Position numbers and translations under genes: made by a program
Notes under the pieces: generated by a model
The model's database searches: none
Told to the model about the DNA's origin: nothing
The model's input: only the letters and a program-made list of their open reading frames with translations
Assembly (NCBI GenBank): GCA_024635465.1
Contig: JAGXIS010000026.1
Span: 1 to 7,587, forward strand
Direction: 5' to 3'
Origin: Bacteroidota bacterium
GTDB lineage: Bacteria; Bacteroidota; Rhodothermia; Balneolales; Balneolaceae
Length of the DNA stretch: 7,587 bases
In this document: positions 1 to 7,422 of the stretch, piece by piece
Position numbering within the stretch: the stretch's first letter is position 1
How the letters are laid out: every line of letters starts with the position of its first letter

Positions 1-11
1 AAAATTACACC

Positions 12-49
12 AAAAAGAAAAGGCTGCCAGTATAAGTGACAGCCCTTTT
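12..49 (-). terminator. Rho-independent terminator after the susCD-type pair
   Basis: Read on the minus strand, the arm AAAAGGGCTGTCA pairs with TGGCAGCCTTTT. This gives about 12 base pairs with one bulged G, one G-T pair and a short AT-rich loop. A T-rich tail (TTTTCTTTTT) follows immediately. It begins 20 bp past the stop codon of the SusD-like gene, so it should end the transcript there. On the plus strand the hairpin is followed only by a short T run, so it may also act weakly in the other direction. Confidence 0.85.
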
Positions 50-69
50 GATAAGATATTTATTGCTAT

Positions 70-1623
70 TTAATAGTTCGGATGCTGAGTCAGTGACCCA
101 TCAAGTGTTGCTTGGATTTGTGGTAAAGGAATAGGCATTACATTGTATCGATCAATTGAATGCGCAGATTTTTCCCACCATGCATCACCCCAACGGTCAA
201 AACGGATCAAATCTGTTCTTCTGATTGATTCAGAAAACATTTCTCTTCCACGCTCAGCCACAAATGCATCAGCAGAAAGAGTACCCAAGGTAGATGCCCC
301 GGCTCTTGCTCGTACCTGATTAACCAATGCGAGTGTCATAGGATGGTTCCAATTATTGTTGAGTCTGGCTACTGCTTCAGCTTTCATTAGAAGGACATCA
401 GCATAGCGCAAAAGAGTAAAGTCATTATCCATATTATCTCTTTGTCCCATTTTAAATGAAAACTTACCTAAACGTGCGCCTGCTTGTCTTGAACCATTTG
501 GTGCAAGTTCATTGATAGCTGGGGTATAGTTAACCGGGGCTCCATCCTGATCTGCAGGATCATAGGCAACATCAAGTATAGGATTACCCTGTGCATCAAG
601 TTGAGGTCCTTCAATGAAAAAGGCTTCTTTTCTCTCATCACCGTCATCATACGAATTATAGAATGCTTCAAGAGTAGAATATCCGTTCCATGGTTGCGAT
701 GCTAAATTCCATGTTAATTGACTAGGATAATGAAGGGTCTGTTGAGCAAAGTTCATACCCTGTCCGGTATTTTCATCAAATGGTACGATAAAAATATGTT
801 CAGGGCTTTGTACGTTAGCCGGTCCAAATAAACTTTCAAATGATGAATCCAGTTCGTATTGACCTGAATTGATCACAGCATCAGCTGCATCAATAGCTTC
901 TTGCCAATAAGTTGTACCGGTACCGGGAGTGTATGGATAGGGCCTGGTGTACACTTCACCATTTAAATAGAGCCTGGCAAGTAATGCATTTGCAGCTCCT
1001 GAAGTGATACGACTATACCCTGCGGTAGGTGTTAGGGCAGGTAATGCCTCTTTTAATTCATTCACAACAAAATTAAACACTGCAGGTCTGTCTACTTGTG
1101 GTGAATCTACACCGGGTTGTGTTATTATTTTTATTCGGCCAAACATATCCATGAGGCGCCAATAATAATAAGCCCTGAGTGTTCTGAGCTGAGCTGTTTG
1201 ATTTGCATCAAAATTGCCACTGGCAAGTAGGTCATTTACCTGAGTAACACCGCCATAATTTGCACCCCATGCTCCATTTAATCCTGGATTAGTATCAAAG
1301 AAATCATGTCGATGCATGTTAAGCCAAATACCACCATCAAACCAATCCCCACCTTTTTGAGTAATTACCATTTCATCAGTTGGAATTCCTTGTACTGAGA
1401 AATAGCCACCATGATTGGCAGAACCGTTTAATAGAGTGGTAAAAGCTGCACCCATTCCATCGGTTGGTGTTGGAATATTCACATTTACACTTTCTCCAAA
1501 ACCGGGATTTTGCGGAGTAAAGTTATCCGAAAAACCTGAATTTAGAGATTCATCCAATTCAGTACAAGAACTGTACAGAAATAGGATTACAAGAATCGAA
1601 GTTAATTTTATTAAAGTCTTCAT
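70..1623 (-). CDS. SusD/RagB-family outer-membrane nutrient-binding lipoprotein
   Basis: Cell-surface lipoprotein expected to sit as a lid on the SusC-like barrel encoded just upstream and to capture the substrate for import. The 517-residue length is normal for the family. Residues 1-20 form a lipoprotein signal peptide: a Lys-rich start, a hydrophobic stretch and the lipobox LYSSC, with Cys20 as the lipidated residue. SusD hallmarks follow. TDEMV and GGDWFDGG lie near residues 82-98. A TPR-type helix LRTLRAYYYWRLMDMFG spans about 146-162. RYADVLLMKAEA is at 406-417, ERGREMF at 457-463, RRTDLIRFDRW at 468-478, and the typical end MPIPLPQIQ...LTQHPNY closes the protein. The start lies 19 bp after the susC stop, in an AT-rich spacer without a Shine-Dalgarno sequence, which is usual for this group; the lipobox position supports this ATG. 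A terminator follows. The family assignment is firm. The substrate is unknown because no degradative enzyme is present in the window. Confidence 0.96.
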   Translation of the reverse strand: MKTLIKLTSILVILFLYSSCTELDESLNSGFSDNFTPQNPGFGESVNVNIPTPTDGMGAAFTTLLNGSANHGGYFSVQGIPTDEMVITQKGGDWFDGGIWLNMHRHDFFDTNPGLNGAWGANYGGVTQVNDLLASGNFDANQTAQLRTLRAYYYWRLMDMFGRIKIITQPGVDSPQVDRPAVFNFVVNELKEALPALTPTAGYSRITSGAANALLARLYLNGEVYTRPYPYTPGTGTTYWQEAIDAADAVINSGQYELDSSFESLFGPANVQSPEHIFIVPFDENTGQGMNFAQQTLHYPSQLTWNLASQPWNGYSTLEAFYNSYDDGDERKEAFFIEGPQLDAQGNPILDVAYDPADQDGAPVNYTPAINELAPNGSRQAGARLGKFSFKMGQRDNMDNDFTLLRYADVLLMKAEAVARLNNNWNHPMTLALVNQVRARAGASTLGTLSADAFVAERGREMFSESIRRTDLIRFDRWGDAWWEKSAHSIDRYNVMPIPLPQIQATLDGSLTQHPNY

Positions 1624-1642
1624 AATTAATTTTAATTATTTA

Positions 1643-4600
1643 TTAAAATCCAACATTAATGCCGATTGAGAATGTCCTGGCAGAAAAATAGTTAGTTCTT
1701 CTGTCTATCCCTGGAGCTAACACATCATTATTAGAAGATCGATCAAGTAATACCGGTTCCGGATCAATTCCTGTATAATCAGTGATGGTAAAAGCATTTT
1801 CAACGGTTGCATAAGCAGACAATCGTGTAAGGAAATCAAATGCGTTTACATCAAAATTGTAAGTAAGTGTTACGTTATCCAGTTTAACAAAGTCAGCAGG
1901 TTCTACATATAGTGAACTAAACTGAGAAAACATTAAACCATCAACAGCTTTTTCGGTGATCACTCTATTATAGGAGTTGATAGCACCGGGATCAATGGGT
2001 TCATAAAAAGCTCTGAACGTGTTAACCAGACTATGTCCGAATACACTTCTGATCAGAAAATTTAGATTCCAATTCTTATAGTTCATGTTATTCGTCCAGC
2101 TTAATGAAAAATCCGGAATCCCGTTTCCAAGAACCTGAAAATCGGCGTTTTCATTTAAAGCATCACCCTGGCCGGAAATAACTTCCCCATCACCATTCAG
2201 ATCTTTAAAAATGGGTGCACCATTCGCATCAACACCATCGAATACAGGTCCCCAAATTTGACCGATTTCTTCCCCTTCTTTAACCCTGATTAAACTGGTA
2301 GAGTTTTGTCCCGGTGAACCAAGGTTTGCACGCATTTGTTGATCCGTGATATACTCTTTCAATTCAGTTCTATAGGTATCAAATACGATACCGGTATTCC
2401 ATTGAAAGTCAGATGAATTATATGCATCAAAATTTACAAGTATTTCCAAACCCTGTGTTTGCAGACTACCTGCATTCTGAATCTGTGATCCGGAAGGGAA
2501 CTGATCCGTAGGAACGGCTACTTCAAGGATGAAATCATCAATATCTCTGGTATAAACATCAACGGAGCCGGTAACTCTGTCACCTAACAGCCCATAATCT
2601 ATACCCAGGTTAATTTCAGTTTTTTCTTCCCATTTGAGATCGTCATTACCATCACGAGCTCTTGATACAGTTCCTCCACCGGCAAATGAGTAATCAAACT
2701 GATTTTGCGAAAGTCCGTTGGCGGATGGCAGTGCACCTGTAACTCCATATCCTAATCTTACTTTTAACTGGGATATTTGATCGAAATCCATGTATCGAGC
2801 TAAATCAGCTCCTACACTAACTGCCGGGAAATTACCCCATTGATTCTCTGGACCCAGTTTGGTAGAGCCTTCTCGACGGAAGGATGCATTAAGGAATATG
2901 CTGCTGTCAAATGTAAAATTCACTCTCCCAAAGAATGCGATAATTCTCTCATTAGGAGATGCATAACTACTTATATCTACATTCCCGGTACCACCAACTA
3001 CTCTGTCTCCAGAAAGATCGATATCATGGTAGCCATTTACATCTGTTGGAAAATTACCCAGTGCCACTCTTAATTCCTGATAGAATTGTTCCTGAAAGGA
3101 GTAACCACCTGTAGCTGTCAAATTAATTCTATCAGAGACAGCATTTCGAAAGGTAGCGTAAGATTCTAACAGTGTGAAATCACTATCATTATTGTATCTG
3201 ACAGCAAGGCCACCTGGATCTAACCCTCGAAAAAATGAGGAGCTTGGATAATATTCATTGTTATTATAAGATTGAAATTGTCTCGCGATATTCGTAGAAA
3301 TCTCCAGATAATCGGTCAATGTCAATCTTGCAATCATATTGAAATTAAGTCTGGTAGACTCCCCTTCGCTTACATTTTGCTCAATGATAGCTGCCGGATT
3401 ATAATTATCGAAAAGAACTGCCTGGAAAAATTCTCCATTATCAAATCTTATCGGAGCTGTAGGATTATACAATACTGCATATCTTAATGCTTCTTCAAAT
3501 GAATTTGAGATATCTCTTTTAGTACTGGAAGCATTTAATGAGATATTCAGTCTGTCATTCAGAGTAGTATGATTAAGATTTGCTCTGGCATTTAATTGTT
3601 CGAATCCGGAATTTTCTAGTACACCCTGAACATTTCTGAAGTTTGTTGAAACTCTATATGTAGTGTTTGATGCACCCCCTGAGATTGCCAAGTTATGCAC
3701 ATTAGAGATGCCGGTTCTGGTTACAAGATCTTGCCAATCCGTTACACTCCCTAAATCATTACCACCCGCGTTAACGTATTCAGATGCTGTCATTATCGGT
3801 TGATTATTTTCAACAGATGAGGATGAGAGATAACCGTTATATTCTGCGCGTACCAAACTTGTTCCATCAGCCGAAGCTTGACCGGTTTTGGTAGTGACGA
3901 GTATAACTCCTGAAGAGCCTCGCGTTCCATAAATGGCAGAAGCTGAACCGTCTTTAAGTACGTCAATTGATGCAATATCGTTAGGGTCAACATTATCGAG
4001 AGAAGCACCCAATACTCCATCTATTACAACTAAAGGCTCTGTATTAGCACCAACCGTTGATATACCTCTTAATCTAAGAGTAGAGGATCTGTTTGGATTA
4101 CCCCCCCTATTATTCACGATAAGCCCTGCAACTTTACCTTGTAGAAGCTGTGATGCATCACTAATATTTCCTTTATTGAATTGCTCAACATCTAGTGTAG
4201 CAACCGCTGATGTAATTTCTCTTTGATCTTGTACACCATACCCAACGACGACAACATCATCCAATAGTCGAATATCCTGTTGTAAAGCAATATCTACTTC
4301 GGTTCGACCATCTATAGTAATATTTTGAGGGATGTAACCAATAAATGTAACCCTTAAAACATTTAGAGAAGGAGGAACACTTATAGTATATGAACCATCC
4401 ATTCCTGAAGTTGTACCAATCATTGTTCCTGTAACTTCATCTGATTCGAGTACAACAATACTGGCTCCCGGTAGTGGAGAACCATCCGCAGCATCCGTAA
4501 CAACACCTGTTACTTCTACTCTTTCCTGAGCAAATGAGTCAGTTACACTGAGTCCTATAACTAATGAAAATGCAACGAATCCTTTTAATATAGAGGTTGC

Positions 4601-4687
4601 ACTTCTAGCAGAGAAAAGATCAGTAATAATTGAGTTCATTAAGCCTGGCTTGAAAAGCGAAATCTTCCGTAGCTTATAACCATTCAT
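1643..4687 (-). CDS. SusC/RagA-family TonB-dependent outer-membrane transporter
   Basis: A 1014-residue outer-membrane barrel that imports a substrate captured by its SusD partner, powered by TonB-ExbBD. Residues 1-53 are a long signal peptide: a basic n-region of about 35 residues, a hydrophobic core at about 36-49, and likely cleavage after SFA, leaving Gln54. Residues of about 57-135 form the carboxypeptidase-regulatory-like beta domain (VTGVVTDAADGSPLPGASI). DDVVVVGYG at 143-151 is the TonB-box-like segment typical of SusC proteins. The plug domain spans about 155-267 and ends in the family signature LKDGSASAIYGTRGSSGVI (244-262). The rest is beta-barrel, with the conserved DLNGDGEV loop at 829-836, FVKLDNVTLTYNF near 933, and a terminal Phe. 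There is no STN domain before the regulatory-like domain, so direct FecR/anti-sigma signalling through this receptor is unlikely. Met17 is an alternative start. It would still leave a workable signal peptide, so the exact start is less certain than the family. Confidence 0.96.
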   Translation of the reverse strand: MNGYKLRKISLFKPGLMNSIITDLFSARSATSILKGFVAFSLVIGLSVTDSFAQERVEVTGVVTDAADGSPLPGASIVVLESDEVTGTMIGTTSGMDGSYTISVPPSLNVLRVTFIGYIPQNITIDGRTEVDIALQQDIRLLDDVVVVGYGVQDQREITSAVATLDVEQFNKGNISDASQLLQGKVAGLIVNNRGGNPNRSSTLRLRGISTVGANTEPLVVIDGVLGASLDNVDPNDIASIDVLKDGSASAIYGTRGSSGVILVTTKTGQASADGTSLVRAEYNGYLSSSSVENNQPIMTASEYVNAGGNDLGSVTDWQDLVTRTGISNVHNLAISGGASNTTYRVSTNFRNVQGVLENSGFEQLNARANLNHTTLNDRLNISLNASSTKRDISNSFEEALRYAVLYNPTAPIRFDNGEFFQAVLFDNYNPAAIIEQNVSEGESTRLNFNMIARLTLTDYLEISTNIARQFQSYNNNEYYPSSSFFRGLDPGGLAVRYNNDSDFTLLESYATFRNAVSDRINLTATGGYSFQEQFYQELRVALGNFPTDVNGYHDIDLSGDRVVGGTGNVDISSYASPNERIIAFFGRVNFTFDSSIFLNASFRREGSTKLGPENQWGNFPAVSVGADLARYMDFDQISQLKVRLGYGVTGALPSANGLSQNQFDYSFAGGGTVSRARDGNDDLKWEEKTEINLGIDYGLLGDRVTGSVDVYTRDIDDFILEVAVPTDQFPSGSQIQNAGSLQTQGLEILVNFDAYNSSDFQWNTGIVFDTYRTELKEYITDQQMRANLGSPGQNSTSLIRVKEGEEIGQIWGPVFDGVDANGAPIFKDLNGDGEVISGQGDALNENADFQVLGNGIPDFSLSWTNNMNYKNWNLNFLIRSVFGHSLVNTFRAFYEPIDPGAINSYNRVITEKAVDGLMFSQFSSLYVEPADFVKLDNVTLTYNFDVNAFDFLTRLSAYATVENAFTITDYTGIDPEPVLLDRSSNNDVLAPGIDRRTNYFSARTFSIGINVGF

Positions 4688-5051
4688 ATTTTCTAATTTT
4701 TATTTTTAGTATTGAAGAATCTCATGGTTGTATTTCTTCTTATGAGCAATCATGAAACATGTAACATTATAAAAAAGCCCTTCCATAAAAAAAAGAATCT
4801 GAATCAAAATAAAAATGACGGCTAAAGCATAACTGAACTGAGTTTTTGAAACTTGATTAGACTATCAGATGTGTACCCATTCACTATTTCATTTTAATTT
4901 TAAAAATTGAGTAAAATCTCTGAAATGAAATTTATAAAAATAAAATATCTCCTTTTTTGGGACGTTGAAAGCAATTATTTATTTTAGATAATAATGTCTA
5001 TTTATATTAATTTTGAGCCTTCTAATATAGAAAATGATCGTCATAAAATGA

Positions 5052-5081
5052 CTATTTAAAATTCAAAATTTATTTAAATAG
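5052..5081. repeat. Perfect 9-bp inverted repeat, 12-bp spacer
   Basis: CTATTTAAA (5052-5060) and TTTAAATAG (5073-5081) are exact reverse complements separated by 12 bp. Arms of this length spaced by just over one helical turn fit a dimeric regulator site for the susC-type gene, but the site is about 365 bp upstream of its start. In such AT-rich DNA, chance is a real alternative. The sequence fact is certain; the regulatory role is only a possibility. Confidence 0.4.
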
Positions 5082-5295
5082 CTTTTAAATTTTTAGTACT
5101 GATATCATTCATCCAATTTTTTTTAAAAAATAACATGCATTATTGAGAGTAAGGACTTACAATATTTTACATCATTTTGGACCGATTGTTTAGAACTATA
5201 ATTAGGTCAGTTCGACTTAAGAATGCAATAAACATCATTGTTTGGAATCTTCAAAAGTGGTTTCGAGACGGTCTTTAAATTATGTAAATAAATAG

Positions 5296-5336
5296 TTGGC
5301 TAGCTGAAGATTCTCTAAAATGATTTTTTTAGCCAA
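5296..5336 (-). terminator. Weak hairpin, possible terminator of the right-hand operon
   Basis: On the minus strand, TTGGCTA and TAGCCAA form a 7-bp stem around a 27-nt loop, starting about 14 bp beyond the stop of the small membrane protein gene. It is followed by CTATTTATTT, which is T-rich but not a clean T run. A competing stem of CTAAAA with TTTTAG (5315-5332) lies within it. The placement at the operon end supports a terminator, while the long loop and interrupted T tract weaken the call. Confidence 0.35.
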
Positions 5337-5350
5337 TTGACAGTCAGTTA

Positions 5351-5908
5351 CTATTCTTCTTGATGCTTGCGACGAACAATTATAGCCCTAAACCAGAGAA
5401 TAGCAATACCAACAAATGGCAGGGCATAAATTAATAGACCGATTGGGCCGATCGTGCCATCGGGTGTAGCTTCAACTTCTGAGTGAAGTTCTTTCTCAAA
5501 TCCTTCTCCTTCAATAGAAATTCTTACATTCCAAAACTCCCCCTGATCGAATTCAACTTCCGTCCAGTATCGAGCACCGCTTCGGGTTGATTGAAGCTCA
5601 AAATCATAAACTACTTCATCCAGCCGACCGGAAACCGGTTCAACTCCGATCTTAACAGCCCCTATATCGTCTACCCCATGATCATTTTCTATAGGGTCAA
5701 AGATCACAAAAAAAGTGCCGATGCCAATATCCGGGTCTGTCCAAACGGACACTAAATAGGGCCCCACTTCTTCATCAATAATAATGGCAAAAGGAGGTCC
5801 TTCATGTGCATATACTATAGGTATGAACATCAAAAAGAAAAGTACCGTCAGCAAAGCCTGCCACCCGATTCTTTCTTTAGGATAATATGTTTGGCTATTT
5901 AAAATCAT
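5351..5908 (-). CDS. Membrane-anchored periplasmic protein with N-terminal His, YtkA/FixH-like beta domain (putative)
   Basis: I do not recognise a named family with certainty. The 185-residue protein has a signal peptide core at about 18-31 ending in IVYA, with predicted cleavage before His35, so the mature chain would begin HEGPP. The periplasmic part (35-153) looks beta-rich. GPYLVSVWTDPDIGIGTF (49-66) and RYWTEVEFDQGEFW (113-126) resemble the two halves of an Ig-like YtkA/FixH domain, and the second stretch resembles the partial gene at the right window edge. A C-terminal helix (about 156-174) followed by RAIIVRRKHQEE anchors the protein with a short cytoplasmic basic tail. Other histidines outside the membrane are His77 and His142. 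The gene starts 32 bp after the polyferredoxin gene, in the same orientation, so it is probably co-transcribed. An N-terminal His is a known copper ligand in CopC and histidine-brace proteins, so metal binding is possible but unproven. The alternative is a purely structural assembly factor. Confidence 0.85.
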   Translation of the reverse strand: MILNSQTYYPKERIGWQALLTVLFFLMFIPIVYAHEGPPFAIIIDEEVGPYLVSVWTDPDIGIGTFFVIFDPIENDHGVDDIGAVKIGVEPVSGRLDEVVYDFELQSTRSGARYWTEVEFDQGEFWNVRISIEGEGFEKELHSEVEATPDGTIGPIGLLIYALPFVGIAILWFRAIIVRRKHQEE

Positions 5909-5940
5909 AATTAAGTATCAATTATTCACAAAGTAGAGGA

Positions 5941-7398
5941 TTAGCCTCCTAGAAATGTACCCCTCATCTCCATAGGTTGATTGAGCAGCCAAATTGCGGC
6001 ACAAAACAATATCAACAATAATACGGCCCAGGGAATAAACGCTTTCCATCTTCGATCATAATAATTCTTTTCAGAAATTCTATAGGTTACGAGCAGAGAT
6101 CCAAAAAAACCTAATGATAAGAACCCCAATTCCAACGGATAAACCAGTCCAACAGATATTCCTGTAAGGCGCCACATCGGTTCACCAAAAATGGGCAGTC
6201 CTATATCCATCATCATGCTTTGAACAACCGGTACAAACGTCCAGATACCGGTTAGAAGATGGAAACTGTAGTGAGCGACCCATAAACCGAATCCAAAAGG
6301 CACAAGTGCAAAAGCATAGCGCATAACTATTGGCGTGAGTTTTTCCTGTGCGCCAGTCCACGTTCTCATTGTGAATGCAGTGAGCCCCAGCAATATAATC
6401 GGTTCTACAACCAACATCACGAAAAAGAGAGTGCCTAAAACGGGAAGTTCAGAGGTGGTATTCATCACTCCGGCCATCCAGTTTTGAAGTGCATAAACTG
6501 AGCTCACCATTCCAAAAGCATTCAAGAGGGCTCCGAAAACAAAAATTAGGGCAAGGATGGAGATATCGTTTCGGTTGGCAAATCGGCCGATTCCGGAGCG
6601 GCGTTTGTCTGACCAAAGTTCTGCTCCGGGTGACCGTGTACTGATTCCAACATTATCATGTGGGCAGGCGTGAATACAATCGAGGCAAAACGTGCAGTCC
6701 ATATTGCCTACTTTTCGGGGCTGAAAAAGAGCCAATTCGCATCCGCGTTGTACAATATCCCACTGGTTTTCAGGATCGCGTGTTCCTTTAATACAATCAT
6801 ACGTTTCACAATCTGCACAGATTGCGTGATCTCGTACTTTTATTTCGAAGGGGGATACAGTAGACGAGATAAAGTTAAATTGGCCAATCGGACACACATA
6901 CTTACAAAAGGATGCCTTTTTGAAGAAGACGTCCACGAGGAGTGCCGCCGCAAAATAGGTGATGATCAGCCAGGCCGTCCACCAGGGGGATCCCCAAAGG
7001 TCAAAATATTCGTAGGAAAAAAGTATGGTTACAAATAACCCGATAGAAAGCCATTTATTTCGAAGCCAGGTCGGCCAGTTTTTGACGGGTTTGGTGAATT
7101 TCCGTGCCAGTTCCCGTGGCAGCATAAACGGACAGGCCATGCAAAAAAAGTTCCCTCCAACCAATAACAAAATCACCAGAATACCGCGATAGTGAACCCA
7201 GGTTAGCAGCGAAGAGAGATTTCTCGGGGCAAGTTGCGGACCAAACAGTCCATGCAGAACCATAATAATTGCAACAACCAGCAGAATACTCTGCATGAAC
7301 ATACGTGAATGTTGCCAGCGGAAAAACGCTCCGATAACAGGCAGATCCAGTAAATCTATAGTATCACCAATCACCGCCGATTCTTTATTTACACTCAT
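5941..7398 (-). CDS. Polytopic 4Fe-4S polyferredoxin, NapH/FixG(CcoG)-like, with extra C-terminal membrane domain
   Basis: A 485-residue integral membrane iron-sulfur protein likely to pass electrons between the membrane pool and periplasmic partners. Hydrophobic helices lie at about 36-53, 70-89, 116-133 and 140-158. Next comes a cytoplasmic ferredoxin segment, then further helices at about 279-297, 320-343, 360-383, 413-437 and 453-472. The NapH/FixG-type Cys-Pro motifs are C86-x2-C89-P and C165-x3-C169-PIG, at the ends of helices. The ferredoxin segment has a canonical cluster motif C235-x2-C238-x2-C241-x3-C245-P. An irregular set, C194-x2-C197-x4-C202 with C220, could hold a second cluster. 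NapH is usually under 300 residues, and FixG/CcoG ends in a periplasmic Ig-like domain. This protein instead carries about 200 further residues of membrane helices, including H376-x3-H380 within a helix. It sits 24 bp after a YtkA/FixH-like gene and 32 bp before another small periplasmic protein gene, so one operon is likely. The electron donor, the acceptor and any copper role are inferred. Confidence 0.9.
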   Translation of the reverse strand: MSVNKESAVIGDTIDLLDLPVIGAFFRWQHSRMFMQSILLVVAIIMVLHGLFGPQLAPRNLSSLLTWVHYRGILVILLLVGGNFFCMACPFMLPRELARKFTKPVKNWPTWLRNKWLSIGLFVTILFSYEYFDLWGSPWWTAWLIITYFAAALLVDVFFKKASFCKYVCPIGQFNFISSTVSPFEIKVRDHAICADCETYDCIKGTRDPENQWDIVQRGCELALFQPRKVGNMDCTFCLDCIHACPHDNVGISTRSPGAELWSDKRRSGIGRFANRNDISILALIFVFGALLNAFGMVSSVYALQNWMAGVMNTTSELPVLGTLFFVMLVVEPIILLGLTAFTMRTWTGAQEKLTPIVMRYAFALVPFGFGLWVAHYSFHLLTGIWTFVPVVQSMMMDIGLPIFGEPMWRLTGISVGLVYPLELGFLSLGFFGSLLVTYRISEKNYYDRRWKAFIPWAVLLLILFCAAIWLLNQPMEMRGTFLGG

Positions 7399-7422
7399 TT
7401 TATTGCTTTCACATCATGCAAA

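Larger units (their letters stand above)
4688..5350. other. AT-rich intergenic region upstream of the susC-type gene
   Basis: These 663 bp separate the end of the right-hand operon from the start of the SusC-like gene. I see no ORF of credible length or composition and no tRNA-like or other recognisable RNA fold. Composition is markedly more AT-rich than the flanking genes, with many A and T runs. Since susC is transcribed leftward from here, its promoter and operator must lie in this interval. A perfect TATAAT on the minus strand (4766-4771), about 80 bp before the start codon, is a possible -10 element, but it lacks a good -35. I found no perfect minus-strand match to the Bacteroidota TAnnTTTG element. 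Small palindromes include CATGAAACATG (4751-4761), AATTTTAAAAATT (4896-4908) and a 9-bp inverted repeat (5052-5081). None is proven functional. Confidence 0.7.

Noticed and set aside
1415..1669. Plus-strand 84-codon open frame over the susC/susD junction
   Set aside because: It is antisense to two firmly assigned genes, and its translation has no recognisable domain or signal. It is a shadow of the real coding frame.
3933..4226. Plus-strand 97-codon open frame inside the susC plug region
   Set aside because: It is fully antisense to the most conserved part of the SusC-like protein and has a low-complexity Ser/Leu-rich translation, so it is a shadow frame.
4766..4771. Minus-strand TATAAT as the susC promoter
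   Set aside because: The hexamer is perfect and suitably placed, but the expected -35 position is only a T run, and such hexamers are common in this AT-rich stretch. It was not called as a feature.
4896..4908. Palindrome AATTTTAAAAATT
   Set aside because: It is composed only of A and T in an AT-rich region, so chance is sufficient to explain it.
5008..5015. Plus-strand TAATTTTG, matching the Bacteroidota TAnnTTTG promoter element
   Set aside because: It has no TTTG at the expected upstream spacing and no plus-strand gene downstream, so it is probably a chance match.
5941..5955. AGGAGG-like sequence on the minus strand near the start of the small membrane protein gene
   Set aside because: It lies within the last codons of the polyferredoxin gene, more than 30 bp before the next ATG, which is too far to act as a ribosome binding site for it.
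6658..7038. Plus-strand 126-codon open frame antisense to the polyferredoxin gene
   Set aside because: The opposite strand carries clear iron-sulfur and membrane motifs across the whole span. The plus-strand translation shows nothing recognisable.
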